This document shows positions 21,332-31,081 of a stretch of DNA of 64,000 nucleotides, piece after piece. The first letter of the stretch is position 1, and each line of letters opens with the position of its first letter. The stretch spans positions 75,211-139,210 of the forward strand of contig PBKW01000011.1 of assembly GCA_002721615.1 (NCBI GenBank). Direction: 5' to 3'. The position numbers were made by a program, and so were the translations under genes. The stretch is from Chloroflexota bacterium. Its GTDB lineage: Bacteria; Chloroflexota; Dehalococcoidia; Lucifugimonadales; Lucifugimonadaceae. The notes beneath the pieces are model-generated. The model saw nothing but the letters and a program-made list of their open reading frames with translations, was not told the DNA's origin and did no database searches.

Positions 21332-22108
21332 ATGAAAAAAATGTCTAAAAAAATTAGAAAAAATATTGTAGCACTAATTCCGGCAAGATCTGGATCGAAA
21401 AGAATTAAAAATAAAAATATTAAGCTATTAAATGGACATCCTTTAATAGCTTACACAATTCAATCAGCTATAAATAGTGAAGTTTTTGATGAAGTGATAG
21501 TTTCAACTGACTCTAAAGATATAAAAAAAATATCAGAGTATTATGGAGCTTATGTTCCTTTTTTAAGACCATCTATATATGCTACAGATACCTCTCCAGA
21601 TATAGAATTTGTCAAACATGCATTAGAAGAACTATCTAAATTAAACAAAAATTATTCTCAATTTAGCATACTTAGACCAACAAGTCCTTTCAGAAAAGCC
21701 AGAACTATTAAAAGAGCTTTCAAATTATTTTCCAATTCAGAATCAGATTCCTTAAGGGCAGTTGAAAAATGCTTACAACATCCTTGTAAAATGTGGACAT
21801 TAGATGGAGAATTCATAAAACCTTTCGTAGATCTTGGGTTTTCTGGTCCACATAATCAACCATTACATAGTTCCCAATATCCTTCTTTACCTGAAGTTTT
21901 AGTACAAAATGCAAGTTTAGAGATTGCAAATTCTAATGTGATTTTTGAGCAAAATAATATTTCAGGTTCTAAAATAATCCCTTTTTTCACAAAAGATGAT
22001 GAAGGAATAGATGTAAATGTAGAAGAAGATTGGATCAAAGCCGAAATATATTTAAAATCAGAAAAAGCTACATTACCTAAAATATTCAAAAAACCATTTA
22101 AAAATTAA
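21332..22108 (+). CDS. Acylneuraminate cytidylyltransferase family protein (CMP-ulosonate synthetase)
   Basis: VALIPARSGSKRIKNKNIKLLNGHPLIAYTI, DEVIVSTDSKDI, SILRPTSPFRKARTI, GIDVNVEEDWIKAE. Confidence 0.9.
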   Translation: MKKMSKKIRKNIVALIPARSGSKRIKNKNIKLLNGHPLIAYTIQSAINSEVFDEVIVSTDSKDIKKISEYYGAYVPFLRPSIYATDTSPDIEFVKHALEELSKLNKNYSQFSILRPTSPFRKARTIKRAFKLFSNSESDSLRAVEKCLQHPCKMWTLDGEFIKPFVDLGFSGPHNQPLHSSQYPSLPEVLVQNASLEIANSNVIFEQNNISGSKIIPFFTKDDEGIDVNVEEDWIKAEIYLKSEKATLPKIFKKPFKN

Positions 22109-22109
22109 A

Positions 22110-24041
22110 ATGACTTTAAGTTTTGTGCCACATAAAATATTTAATAATCTCTTAAAAGAGGAAATTCAACCAGAAGTAAAATCTGAACTACTTTCTTATT
22201 TATGTCGTATTAATATTCTTTATATGATAAATAATGCTGGTTCTGGGCATATTGGAACTTCATTCAGTTCTATAGATTTAATGTCATGGGTTTTTTTAAA
22301 ATATGTTTTAGATAATAGTGCCTCAAAAAATTATTTTTTCTCCTCAAAAGGCCATGATGCACCTGCAATGTATTCAGTGATGTCATCTCTAGGATTGATA
22401 GATTTTAATTTGATACATAAATTAAGAAAAATCGATGGTCTTCCTGGCCACCCTGATGTAAACACTCCCAATGTAATTACAAATACTGGCTCTTTAGGAA
22501 TGGGAATATCAAAAGCAAAAGGAATAATAAAAGCGAATCGACTCAAAAAAAGAAAATGTAGAGTTTTCGTTATGACTGGGGATGGAGAATTACAAGAGGG
22601 TCAATTTTGGGAATCGTTAATGAGAGTAAAACAAGAACATTTACATGAATTAATCATCATAATAGACAACAATAAATTTCAATCAGATCGTACTGTAGAA
22701 TATACAAGCAATTTAGGAGAATTAAAGAAAAAAATAACTTCTTTCGGGATTCAAACAGTTAACATCAATGGACATAATGTTTTCGAATTTTCTAAACATA
22801 TAAATGAATTAATCCTTAGTAATCAACCTTCAGCAATTATTGCAAATACGATTAAAGGTAATGGTGTTTCATTACTTGAAGCAAATAATCTTAAACCTGG
22901 AGAATTCTATAAATTCCATAGTGGAGCAATTCCAGATGAAACATTTACAAAATCTATTAATGAGCTTTCTTCTAAAATCAATCAAATAATAAGTAATAAT
23001 TCAATTTATCTGGACTTTGAACTTGAAAATTCTTATAAACCTGAATCAGCAATTTCTAATTCTGTAAAAAAAGAATCATTAATAGAAGAATATTCAATCT
23101 CTTTATTGAATCAAGCTAGAAAAAATAAATCTATCATTGCTTTAGATGGAGATTTAATTTTAGACACAGGTTTAATACCATTTGAAAAAGAATTTCCTGA
23201 TAGGTTTTTCGAATGTGGAATAGCAGAACAAGATATGGTTTCTCAAGCAGGTACTCTTGCACTAGAAGGTTTTCTTCCTATAGTTCATTCATTTGCTAGT
23301 TTTTTAAGCAGTAGGCCAAATGAGCAAATATATAATAATGCAACAGAAAATTCTAAAATAATTTATGTAGGTTCTTTAGCAGGGATTCTCCCAGGAGGCC
23401 CTGGACACTCTCACCAATCCGTGAGAGATATCGCATCTCTATCAGGAATTCCAAATCTAGAATTAGTACAACCAAGTTGCTCTGAAGAAGTATCTATGAT
23501 TTTGAATTATTGTATTAATGACTTAAAGGAAAGTTCTTATATTAGATTGTGTTCAATTCCAATAGAAACCCATTTTTCTTTACCAAAAAAATATAAAATT
23601 GAAAAAGGAAAAGGCACTACAATTGCTGAAGGAAAAGATATCATAATTTTCAGTTATGGTCCTGTAATGATAAATGAATTATTAAAAACAAGATCTGAAC
23701 TCATGAAAATAGGAATAAAAATTAAAATCATTAATTTGCCTTGGTTGAACTATGTAGATAGTGAATGGTTAAAAGAACAAATAAAAGGATTCGAATTTAT
23801 TTTTACTCTAGATGATCATTATGAAAGTGGAGGTCAAGGTGAAATGTTACTGTCAAATATTTCTCAACAAAATGATAAATCTAATTTTCCAAAAACCTAT
23901 TTCAAAATTGGAATTAATGAAGTACCTAAATGTGGTTCTAATGAAGAAGTATTAAGTTATCATAAAATTGATTCATTAAGTATCCTAAAAACAATCAAAG
24001 AAACTATTTCAAAAAATTCTACTTATTTAGAGAATAAATAA
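22110..24041 (+). CDS. Transketolase (N- and C-terminal halves fused)
   Basis: GHIGTSFSSIDLMSWV, SKGHDAPAMYSVMSSLGLI, GLPGHPDVNTPNVITNTGSLGMGISKAKGI, MTGDGELQEGQFWESL, ECGIAEQDMVSQAGTLALEGFLPIVHSFASFL, GPGHSHQSVRDIA. Confidence 0.9.
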   Translation: MTLSFVPHKIFNNLLKEEIQPEVKSELLSYLCRINILYMINNAGSGHIGTSFSSIDLMSWVFLKYVLDNSASKNYFFSSKGHDAPAMYSVMSSLGLIDFNLIHKLRKIDGLPGHPDVNTPNVITNTGSLGMGISKAKGIIKANRLKKRKCRVFVMTGDGELQEGQFWESLMRVKQEHLHELIIIIDNNKFQSDRTVEYTSNLGELKKKITSFGIQTVNINGHNVFEFSKHINELILSNQPSAIIANTIKGNGVSLLEANNLKPGEFYKFHSGAIPDETFTKSINELSSKINQIISNNSIYLDFELENSYKPESAISNSVKKESLIEEYSISLLNQARKNKSIIALDGDLILDTGLIPFEKEFPDRFFECGIAEQDMVSQAGTLALEGFLPIVHSFASFLSSRPNEQIYNNATENSKIIYVGSLAGILPGGPGHSHQSVRDIASLSGIPNLELVQPSCSEEVSMILNYCINDLKESSYIRLCSIPIETHFSLPKKYKIEKGKGTTIAEGKDIIIFSYGPVMINELLKTRSELMKIGIKIKIINLPWLNYVDSEWLKEQIKGFEFIFTLDDHYESGGQGEMLLSNISQQNDKSNFPKTYFKIGINEVPKCGSNEEVLSYHKIDSLSILKTIKETISKNSTYLENK

Positions 24042-25203
24042 CTTTCTGAACTGCTTTCTTCATAGGACTTTTAACAAAGTTTAAAATTTTTGTTTTGAAT
24101 GCATACATTACTAATTCAGAGTGCCAATCAAAAGAAATTTCTTTATCTAACACACCTGATTCAAAGAGATAATTAATAATATTATTAATTTCATCATCAC
24201 TTAAGCTTTCATAAAAAAATCGTGCTAATTGACCGATCTGAAGTTCTTTTTTAAAAATATTCTCCCATGATTTTTGATATTTAGACAAAAATTCTTCAGA
24301 CAAATTATCTGATGTTAAACCTTCAGATAAAACCTGAGAAGCTAAATCTGCAGACCTCATAGAAAAATAAATTCCGCCTCCTGTAGTAGGTTTTACTTGT
24401 CCAACTACATCTCCTATTCCAACAACTCTGTTTGAAAAAATTTTTGATGATGGAGAAACAGGAATACCCCAAATATCAACATTATTAAAAAAATTTAATT
24501 CTTTATACCTATTCTTTAAATTACTACAAAAATGTTCAAATATTTCCTTAGGGTTATTTTTTCCTAATACACCCAAATATGAATAATTATCATTTAAAGG
24601 AACAATCCATCCAAAAAAACCTTTTGGCAAACTATGTCCTGTAAAAACATTAACCTCATCAATTGAATTAAAATTTATTTTTATCTGAGCTCCAAAAATT
24701 TTTGTCTTTGGAGTATCTAAACCTACCATTTTTGATAATCTACTTCCAAAACCACTTGCTAAAACTAAAGATCTAGAAGTATATTCTTCTAGTGCTCCTT
24801 TGTACTTAGCTTTGATATGAACAAATTTAGAGTCAACTTCAATTTTTTCAACAATTCTTCCTAGTTTCAATTTAGTATCAAATTTTTCTGCATTAAATGC
24901 TATTTCTCTAATGAAACTTTCTCTATCAATAATTAATGCTTGAGGAGAATTTCGTTTAATTTTTAACAACTTACCAGAAGGAGAAAAGATACTTGCTGAA
25001 TAAGCTTTTCTATAAATAAATTTTGAAACATCAGGGTAAAAATTTTCAAATTCTGAACTAACAATCCCAGTGCATAATTTATTCCCAATGTTTTCCCTAT
25101 AATCTAATAATATTACTGAGTGCCCTTGAGAACTTAAATTATAAGCACACTGACTACCTGCTGGACCAGCACCAACTATTATAGTATCAACAATCTTTTT
25201 CAA
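24019..25203 (-). CDS. FAD-dependent oxidoreductase, geranylgeranyl reductase family
   Basis: DTIIVGAGPAGSQCAYNLSSQGHSVILLD, KLCTGIVSSEF, VVGIGDVVGQVKPTTGGGIYFSMRSADLAS. Confidence 0.88.
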   Translation of the reverse strand: MKKIVDTIIVGAGPAGSQCAYNLSSQGHSVILLDYRENIGNKLCTGIVSSEFENFYPDVSKFIYRKAYSASIFSPSGKLLKIKRNSPQALIIDRESFIREIAFNAEKFDTKLKLGRIVEKIEVDSKFVHIKAKYKGALEEYTSRSLVLASGFGSRLSKMVGLDTPKTKIFGAQIKINFNSIDEVNVFTGHSLPKGFFGWIVPLNDNYSYLGVLGKNNPKEIFEHFCSNLKNRYKELNFFNNVDIWGIPVSPSSKIFSNRVVGIGDVVGQVKPTTGGGIYFSMRSADLASQVLSEGLTSDNLSEEFLSKYQKSWENIFKKELQIGQLARFFYESLSDDEINNIINYLFESGVLDKEISFDWHSELVMYAFKTKILNFVKSPMKKAVQKVIYSLNK

Positions 25204-25232
25204 AATTCCCTGCTCTTAAAATTTACTTGTAG

Positions 25233-25268
25233 ATTATTATAAGTATAAGTAAATTATTATAAGAATAA
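25233..25268. repeat. Imperfect tandem direct repeat in a divergent intergenic region
   Basis: attattataagtataa (25233-25248) and attattataagaataa (25253-25268), 20-bp period, between the divergent oxidoreductase and trxB genes. Confidence 0.6.
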
Positions 25269-25295
25269 AGTTTATAATCTTTAGAAACTAAGTAC

Positions 25296-26237
25296 ATGGA
25301 TAAAATTAATATAGATTTAAGTATTATAGGTCTTGGAGCTGCTAGTTATGCAGCTGCATTATACGCAGTTAGATATCAAATACCTACTTTAATGATCGGA
25401 GAAGATTTTGGGGGAGAAACTGCAACTGGTGGATTAATTGAAAATTATCCTGGAGTACCAGAAATCGATGGTTATGATTTAATGTTAAACATGAAACAGC
25501 AAGTTGAAAATTATAATATAAAAACCATTAATGAAAATGCTTTGAGTATAGAAAAAAAAGATGCCAGTTTTTTAATAAAGTGCTCAGAAAAAACTACTAT
25601 AGAAAGTAAATCTATAATTTTAGGAATTGGTAGAGAAAGAAGAAAATTAAATTTAGAAAACGAAGAAGAATTAACTGGAAAAGGAGTTTCTTATTGTTCT
25701 ACTTGTGATGCTCCACTCTATAAAGACAAAATCACTGCAGTAGTAGGAGGAGGAAACGCTGCTATAGAAGGAGCATTATTGTTAAGTAAATATTCTACTG
25801 AAGTCTATCTTATTTACAGAGGAAACAAAATCTATAGACCAGAACCTGTACTTTTAAGACATCTAGATGAATCAAAAAACATTAACATATTACTTAACAC
25901 CAAAATTTCTAAAATTATTGGCAATAATGAATCAGGTCTTAAATCAATAGAAACTGAAAATGGTAATAAAACAAAAAATATCAACATTGATGGTTTATTT
26001 ATAGAGATAGGCGCAGATCCAAGATTAAAAATCCCTAATCAACTAGGATTAAAAATTAATCCTACAACTAATGAAGTTCATGTAAACAATTTAATGGAAA
26101 CTAATATAGAAGGAATTTTTGCAGCAGGAGATTTAACAGATGCTTCAGGGAATTTAAAGCAAACTGTGACTGCTGCTGGACAAGGAGCAATTTCAGCACT
26201 CTCAGCATATAACTATTTAAGTCAAATTCAAAAATGA
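25296..26237 (+). CDS. trxB: Thioredoxin reductase
   Basis: GGETATGGLIENYPGVPEIDGYDLM, VSYCSTCDAPLYKDK (CxxC), VVGGGNAAIEGALLLSKY, GIFAAGDLTD. Confidence 0.9.
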   Translation: MDKINIDLSIIGLGAASYAAALYAVRYQIPTLMIGEDFGGETATGGLIENYPGVPEIDGYDLMLNMKQQVENYNIKTINENALSIEKKDASFLIKCSEKTTIESKSIILGIGRERRKLNLENEEELTGKGVSYCSTCDAPLYKDKITAVVGGGNAAIEGALLLSKYSTEVYLIYRGNKIYRPEPVLLRHLDESKNINILLNTKISKIIGNNESGLKSIETENGNKTKNINIDGLFIEIGADPRLKIPNQLGLKINPTTNEVHVNNLMETNIEGIFAAGDLTDASGNLKQTVTAAGQGAISALSAYNYLSQIQK

Positions 26238-27151
26238 ATTTTAATGAGATAGAAGTAAATGTACCTGCAAGCAGTGGAAATATAGGATCAGGCTTTGATT
26301 CTATAGGAATAGCTGTAGATATTTGGAATAAAGTTATATTTAAAAAAGATTTTAATTCTTCAAAATCCCCAATTATAAAATATTCTGGTGAAGAATCTTA
26401 TAAAAAAATTTCTGATCAAGAAAATTTAATTCTTCTTCAATTAAAAAAGCTTTTTAACAACGATATAAATGGAATTTCAATAAATTGTAACAATAACATT
26501 CCACTTTCTAGAGGTTTAGGAAGTAGTTCTGCAGCTATTGCTGCCGGCTTATTGATTGGATCCTGTTTTAAAAATGAAAAAGAAAATTCACGAGATAAAC
26601 TTCTCAAAATTGGTATTAAAGAAGAAGGTCATCCTGATAATATTGCACCTACAATGATTGGAGGATGTGTTATTTCAGTACTTGATAATAAAGAATGGGT
26701 TTTTTCAAAAGTTTCAATTCCTGAAGAATTAAATTTAATTATTTATATTCCTGAAATAGAATTCGAAACAAGAAAATCTAGATCTCTACTAAACCCTTTA
26801 ATTGAGAGGAAAAATGCTGTATTCAATATAGGTAGAGTAGCATTACTCATAAATTCACTTAACAACAAAGATTATTCACTATTAAAATTAGCTACTCAAG
26901 ATATGATTCATCAGGATGCAAGATTAGAAAATTTTAAAGAAATGAGATATATCTTAAATTCAGGATTAGATGCAGGTGCTCTTTCAGGATTTATAGCAGG
27001 GTCAGGACCTTCAGTAATGTTTTTTTCTAAAGGTAGAGAAATGACAATAAAATATGAACTTTTAGAATGTGCGAGAAAACACAATATTAATGGAAAAATC
27101 GTTATTACTAAACCAACCAATCAAGGTGCACATATTAAAGTGAAAAAATAA
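26234..27151 (+). CDS. thrB: Homoserine kinase
   Basis: VPASSGNIGSGFDSIGIAVD, NIPLSRGLGSSSAAIAAGLLIG, GHPDNIAPTMIGGCV; GHMP kinase fold; next to lysC. Confidence 0.93.
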   Translation: MNFNEIEVNVPASSGNIGSGFDSIGIAVDIWNKVIFKKDFNSSKSPIIKYSGEESYKKISDQENLILLQLKKLFNNDINGISINCNNNIPLSRGLGSSSAAIAAGLLIGSCFKNEKENSRDKLLKIGIKEEGHPDNIAPTMIGGCVISVLDNKEWVFSKVSIPEELNLIIYIPEIEFETRKSRSLLNPLIERKNAVFNIGRVALLINSLNNKDYSLLKLATQDMIHQDARLENFKEMRYILNSGLDAGALSGFIAGSGPSVMFFSKGREMTIKYELLECARKHNINGKIVITKPTNQGAHIKVKK

Positions 27152-27153
27152 TC

Positions 27154-28392
27154 ATGTCTTCTAAATCAAATAAAACCGTAGTACAAAAATACGGTGGATC
27201 ATCATTAAAAAACATCACTGCTATTAAAAAAATAGCTGAAAAAATTATAAAAAACCACTCTGAAGGATTCAAAATTATTGTAGTTGTTTCCGCAATGGGA
27301 AAAACAACTGATCAACTTCTTCATCAAGCTAACAAAATTATTAAAAATAAATCAACAAATAAACATAATAGAGATATAGATTTACTTCTTTCTACCGGAG
27401 AAATAGTTAGCGCAACATTATTATCAATGGCTATAAATTCTCGTGAATCAGGAGTCACGTCCATTAGTCTTACAGGAACTCAAGCCGGAATCAAAACTAA
27501 TCTAAATCATGGATCTGCAAGAATTTCTAAAGTTGAAATTTCAAGAATTAAAAAAGAATTAAATTCAAATAAAATTGTAATTGTTGCAGGTTTTCAAGGC
27601 ATTTCACAAACTGAGGATATTACGACTTTAGGAAGAGGTGGATCTGATACTACAGCAGTAGCACTAGCTGCAGCATTAAAAGCTTCTTCATGTGAAATAT
27701 ATACTGATGTTGATGGCATTTTTACAGCAGATCCCAATATAGTAAAAAATGCTAAATTAATTACTCATCTGTCTTTTGAAGAAATGCTAGAGATGGCATC
27801 ATTAGGAGCAAAAATGCATCCTAGATCAATAGAATTAGGAGCAATATATAATATTCCTATATCAGTAAAACATTCTGAAAAATTAAATAAAGGAACAATA
27901 ATTAAATCAGGAACAAAAAAAATGGAAATTAGAGAAGTCGTAACAGGAATACCAACAGAAAGAAAAATATCAAAAATCACCATCAATGATTTAGATGATA
28001 CTCCTGGGGTAGCAGCAAATATATTTATGCCTCTTGCAAATCAAGGTATAAATGTAGATGTAATAGTTCAAAGTGCAGGGAATAAAGGAAAAACTAACCT
28101 AAGCTTCACTTTGTCAGAAAATCATCTAAACCAAGCTATTGAACTATTAAATACTTCCAATCAAATTAACTCAAAAAATATTAGTAGCGAAAAAGGTCTA
28201 GCAAAAATAAGTATTGTAGGTACAGGAATTCAAAATCAACCAGGTTATGCTGCTAAAATGTTTAAAAATTTAGCTGATGCAACAGTCAATATAGAAATGA
28301 TTACAACCTCTGAAATAAGAATCACATGTATTATCAAAGATTCTGATATAGAAAAAGCAGCCCAGGTTTTGCATAAAGAATTTTTTGGATAA
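27154..28392 (+). CDS. lysC: Aspartate kinase
   Basis: VVQKYGGSSLKNITAIKKIAEKI, VVVSAMGKTTDQL, TLGRGGSDTTAVALAAALKA, two ACT domains at the C-terminus. Confidence 0.95.
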   Translation: MSSKSNKTVVQKYGGSSLKNITAIKKIAEKIIKNHSEGFKIIVVVSAMGKTTDQLLHQANKIIKNKSTNKHNRDIDLLLSTGEIVSATLLSMAINSRESGVTSISLTGTQAGIKTNLNHGSARISKVEISRIKKELNSNKIVIVAGFQGISQTEDITTLGRGGSDTTAVALAAALKASSCEIYTDVDGIFTADPNIVKNAKLITHLSFEEMLEMASLGAKMHPRSIELGAIYNIPISVKHSEKLNKGTIIKSGTKKMEIREVVTGIPTERKISKITINDLDDTPGVAANIFMPLANQGINVDVIVQSAGNKGKTNLSFTLSENHLNQAIELLNTSNQINSKNISSEKGLAKISIVGTGIQNQPGYAAKMFKNLADATVNIEMITTSEIRITCIIKDSDIEKAAQVLHKEFFG

Positions 28393-28404
28393 TAGTTCTA
28401 CAGT

Positions 28405-29127
28405 ATGTTTTTATCAATAATTATTCCTGCATACAATGAATCCTCAATTCTTGAAAACTCTCTAATAAAAATTCAAGATTTCTTGTATGAAAAAGATTTC
28501 CAATATGAAATAATTATCATCAATGATGGAAGCACGGATAACACACTTGAAATTGCAAACTTATTAGCTTCAAAAAATATTAATATAAAAGTCATTAACA
28601 TCACTCATAAGGGGAAGGGAGCAGCAGTCAAAAAAGGAATTCTTTCTTCAAATGCAAAATGGAGTTTTTTGTGTGATGCTGATTTATCAATGCCGATAGA
28701 TGAATTAGATAAATTTTTACACGAAATAAAACAAGATCCTTCTATAGACATAATTATTGCAAATAGAAGTCATTTAAAATCACATGTTTATAAAGAACCT
28801 AAAATAAGACATAATTTAGGGATATTATTCAATATTTTTGTAAAATTTTTATTATTAAAAAATTTCAATGATACTCAATGTGGGTTTAAACTTTTTAATA
28901 ATTTAACTACTTCAAAAATTTTTAAACAACAAAAAATCAATGGGTTCTCTTTTGATGTAGAAATATTATTTTTAAGTAGTAAATTAAAACAAAATATTAA
29001 AGAAATCCCTATTGAGTGGTATTACAATTCTAGTAGCTCTGTAAAATTTTCTAATGGTTCAAAAGCATTCTTAGAAATTATATTAATTTTGATTTTTAGA
29101 ATCCTCAGAAAATATAAATACAATTAA
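28405..29127 (+). CDS. Glycosyltransferase family 2 (dolichyl-phosphate glucosyl/mannosyltransferase-like)
   Basis: LSIIIPAYNESSILENSL, IIINDGSTDNTLEIANLL, WSFLCDADLSMPIDELDKFL, DTQCGFKLFN. Confidence 0.88.
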   Translation: MFLSIIIPAYNESSILENSLIKIQDFLYEKDFQYEIIIINDGSTDNTLEIANLLASKNINIKVINITHKGKGAAVKKGILSSNAKWSFLCDADLSMPIDELDKFLHEIKQDPSIDIIIANRSHLKSHVYKEPKIRHNLGILFNIFVKFLLLKNFNDTQCGFKLFNNLTTSKIFKQQKINGFSFDVEILFLSSKLKQNIKEIPIEWYYNSSSSVKFSNGSKAFLEIILILIFRILRKYKYN

Positions 29128-29128
29128 A

Positions 29129-29893
29129 TTAATTATTAAGAATCTCAAAAAGTTCCGGCAGTATTTCTGATGTAGAACCATTGATCACTACATCACAATA
29201 ATTTGTTAATTTAGTAGGTGAAATATTGATTTCTATTAATTTAGCATTTTGAGATTTTGCAATCCAAAATAATCCTGCTGCAGGTCTAACTGTAGAAGAT
29301 GTGCCTATAGAAAGTACACAATCAGCATAATCAATTGAATCTCTAGAAGACTTTAAAACATCTTTAGGAATAGGTTCTCCAAACATTACAGAATCAAATT
29401 TCATTATTTTTCCACATCTCATACAAGGATCAGGTATTCTAGTAATTTTCTTTTCTTCTCTATTTTTTCTCCAATTACAACTAATACATCTAAATTTATT
29501 TCTATTACCATGAATTTCGATTAGATTATTAGTACCTAAATCCTGATGTAACCCATCAATGTTTTGAGTAATTAACATTTTTATTAAATCCATGTTCTCC
29601 ATAAGTTTTAAAATTTTATGCCCAATATTAGGCTTAGCTAATTCAAGAGTTTTTCTTAATTCATTAATATAAGGAGAAGATGTGTATTTTATTTCCTTCA
29701 ACCACCATTTATCAGGGTCTTTAATAAAATCTGAGTAACTATTTAAACTAGGTTTACCAAACCTAGTCCACAAGCCATCAGTGCCTTGAAATGTTGGTAC
29801 ACCGCTATCTACAGAAATCCCAGCTCCCGTAATAGCCACAACGTATTTACTTGTATCTATTATTTTTTTTGCTTCTAAAATATTCTCTCTCAT
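29129..29893 (-). CDS. cobB: Sir2-family NAD-dependent protein deacylase
   Basis: VVAITGAGISVDSGVPTFQGTDGLW, ITQNIDGLHQDLG, HGNRNKFRCISCNW...DPCMRCGKIMKFDSVMFGEPIP (Cys4 zinc site), CVLSIGTSSTVRPA. Confidence 0.94.
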   Translation of the reverse strand: MRENILEAKKIIDTSKYVVAITGAGISVDSGVPTFQGTDGLWTRFGKPSLNSYSDFIKDPDKWWLKEIKYTSSPYINELRKTLELAKPNIGHKILKLMENMDLIKMLITQNIDGLHQDLGTNNLIEIHGNRNKFRCISCNWRKNREEKKITRIPDPCMRCGKIMKFDSVMFGEPIPKDVLKSSRDSIDYADCVLSIGTSSTVRPAAGLFWIAKSQNAKLIEINISPTKLTNYCDVVINGSTSEILPELFEILNN

Positions 29894-31081
29894 TTATAAG
29901 ATATTAATTTTTCCTTTGTTAACATTAAATAATTTTGAATATTTTAGGTTTGGTTGATCTAATAATTTTCTATCTGGAACAGTAATTAACACTTGATCAT
30001 AATTATTAATTAATTCTAAAACTAATCTTCTCCTATTCGAATCCATTTCTGACATAACATCATCTAAAATAATTACAGGATCACTTTCCTTAATTTCACT
30101 GATAATTTCTGCTTCTGCTAACTTTAAGGCTAATACTATAGATCTTATTTGGCCTCTAGAAGCATAATTAGAAATATTAAAACCTGACAATTTTATATCT
30201 AAGTCATCCCTATGAGGGCCAACTAATGAAGTTCCAAGTTTTAATTCATCATTCTTTTTTCTCTCGATAGATTCGAAAATCAGTTTTTCATAATCACTTT
30301 TTGATATTAATTGATTTTTTAAATCTATATCATTTGGATATCTCAAATTAGGATGATATATTATTTCTAATTTTTCATTTTCTATAGATAGTTGATCATA
30401 TAAAATATTTGTTCGATAAAATAAATTATGTATAATTTTGTGTCTAGAATACATAATCATACTTCCATCTTCAATCAATTTATCCGTCCAAAATTTCAAT
30501 TCATTATAACTAGAATTTTTTAAAGAAATATTCTTCAAAATTCTATTCCGATTTTTTATCACCTGATTATATCTTTGAAGAGCTTTTAAGTACTGGATAT
30601 CAGTTTGTGAAATAAGGATATCTAAAAATCTCCTTCTTAATATAGGAGATCCAAAAATTAACATTAAATCATTAGCTTCAAACATCACAACATTAAAAAC
30701 ACCAACAAAAGAATTTAAAGAAACTTTAGCTCCATTTATTTTTAAAATTTTTTTATACTTATATGATTTGTAATCATTCATATTAGAATCTAAATTTTTT
30801 GTATCTGGTTTTAATTCAAACTCTATATTGAACAAAATTGGACCATCTGATCCTATAGCCTTGATGGAGCAATTATCGCCTGAATTAATTTCATAATTAA
30901 CTAATTCTTGATCAATAGATGATCTTGATGTTTTCCCGATAGCTAGTAAATATATACTTTCAACAAAATTACTTTTCCCTTGACCATTAGAACCATAAAT
31001 AATATTTAAACCTGGAGCTAAGTCAATAGAAGTATCAATATGATTTCTAAAGTTTTTCAGAGAAATTTTAGAAAGTAGAAT
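29894..31081 (-). CDS. recF: DNA replication and repair protein RecF, probable AUU start codon
   Basis: Track ORF starts at an internal TTG (30835). Extending the same frame gives [I/M]LLSKISLKNFRNHIDTSIDLAPGLNIIYGSNGQGKSNFVESIYLLAIGKTSR..., including Walker A (GSNGQGKSN); 395 codons plus stop. ATT at 31081-31079 is preceded by TAA AAA and by GGAG 7 nt upstream. C-terminal PVIILDDVMSEMDSNRR is RecF-type Walker B. Confidence 0.9.
   Translation of the reverse strand: MLLSKISLKNFRNHIDTSIDLAPGLNIIYGSNGQGKSNFVESIYLLAIGKTSRSSIDQELVNYEINSGDNCSIKAIGSDGPILFNIEFELKPDTKNLDSNMNDYKSYKYKKILKINGAKVSLNSFVGVFNVVMFEANDLMLIFGSPILRRRFLDILISQTDIQYLKALQRYNQVIKNRNRILKNISLKNSSYNELKFWTDKLIEDGSMIMYSRHKIIHNLFYRTNILYDQLSIENEKLEIIYHPNLRYPNDIDLKNQLISKSDYEKLIFESIERKKNDELKLGTSLVGPHRDDLDIKLSGFNISNYASRGQIRSIVLALKLAEAEIISEIKESDPVIILDDVMSEMDSNRRRLVLELINNYDQVLITVPDRKLLDQPNLKYSKLFNVNKGKINIL

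Noticed and set aside
29129-29893. Sir2 protein as a possible anti-phage (defence) component
   Set aside because: Typical single-domain CobB-like deacylase with Cys4 zinc site; neighbours are recF and metabolic genes, not defence partners.
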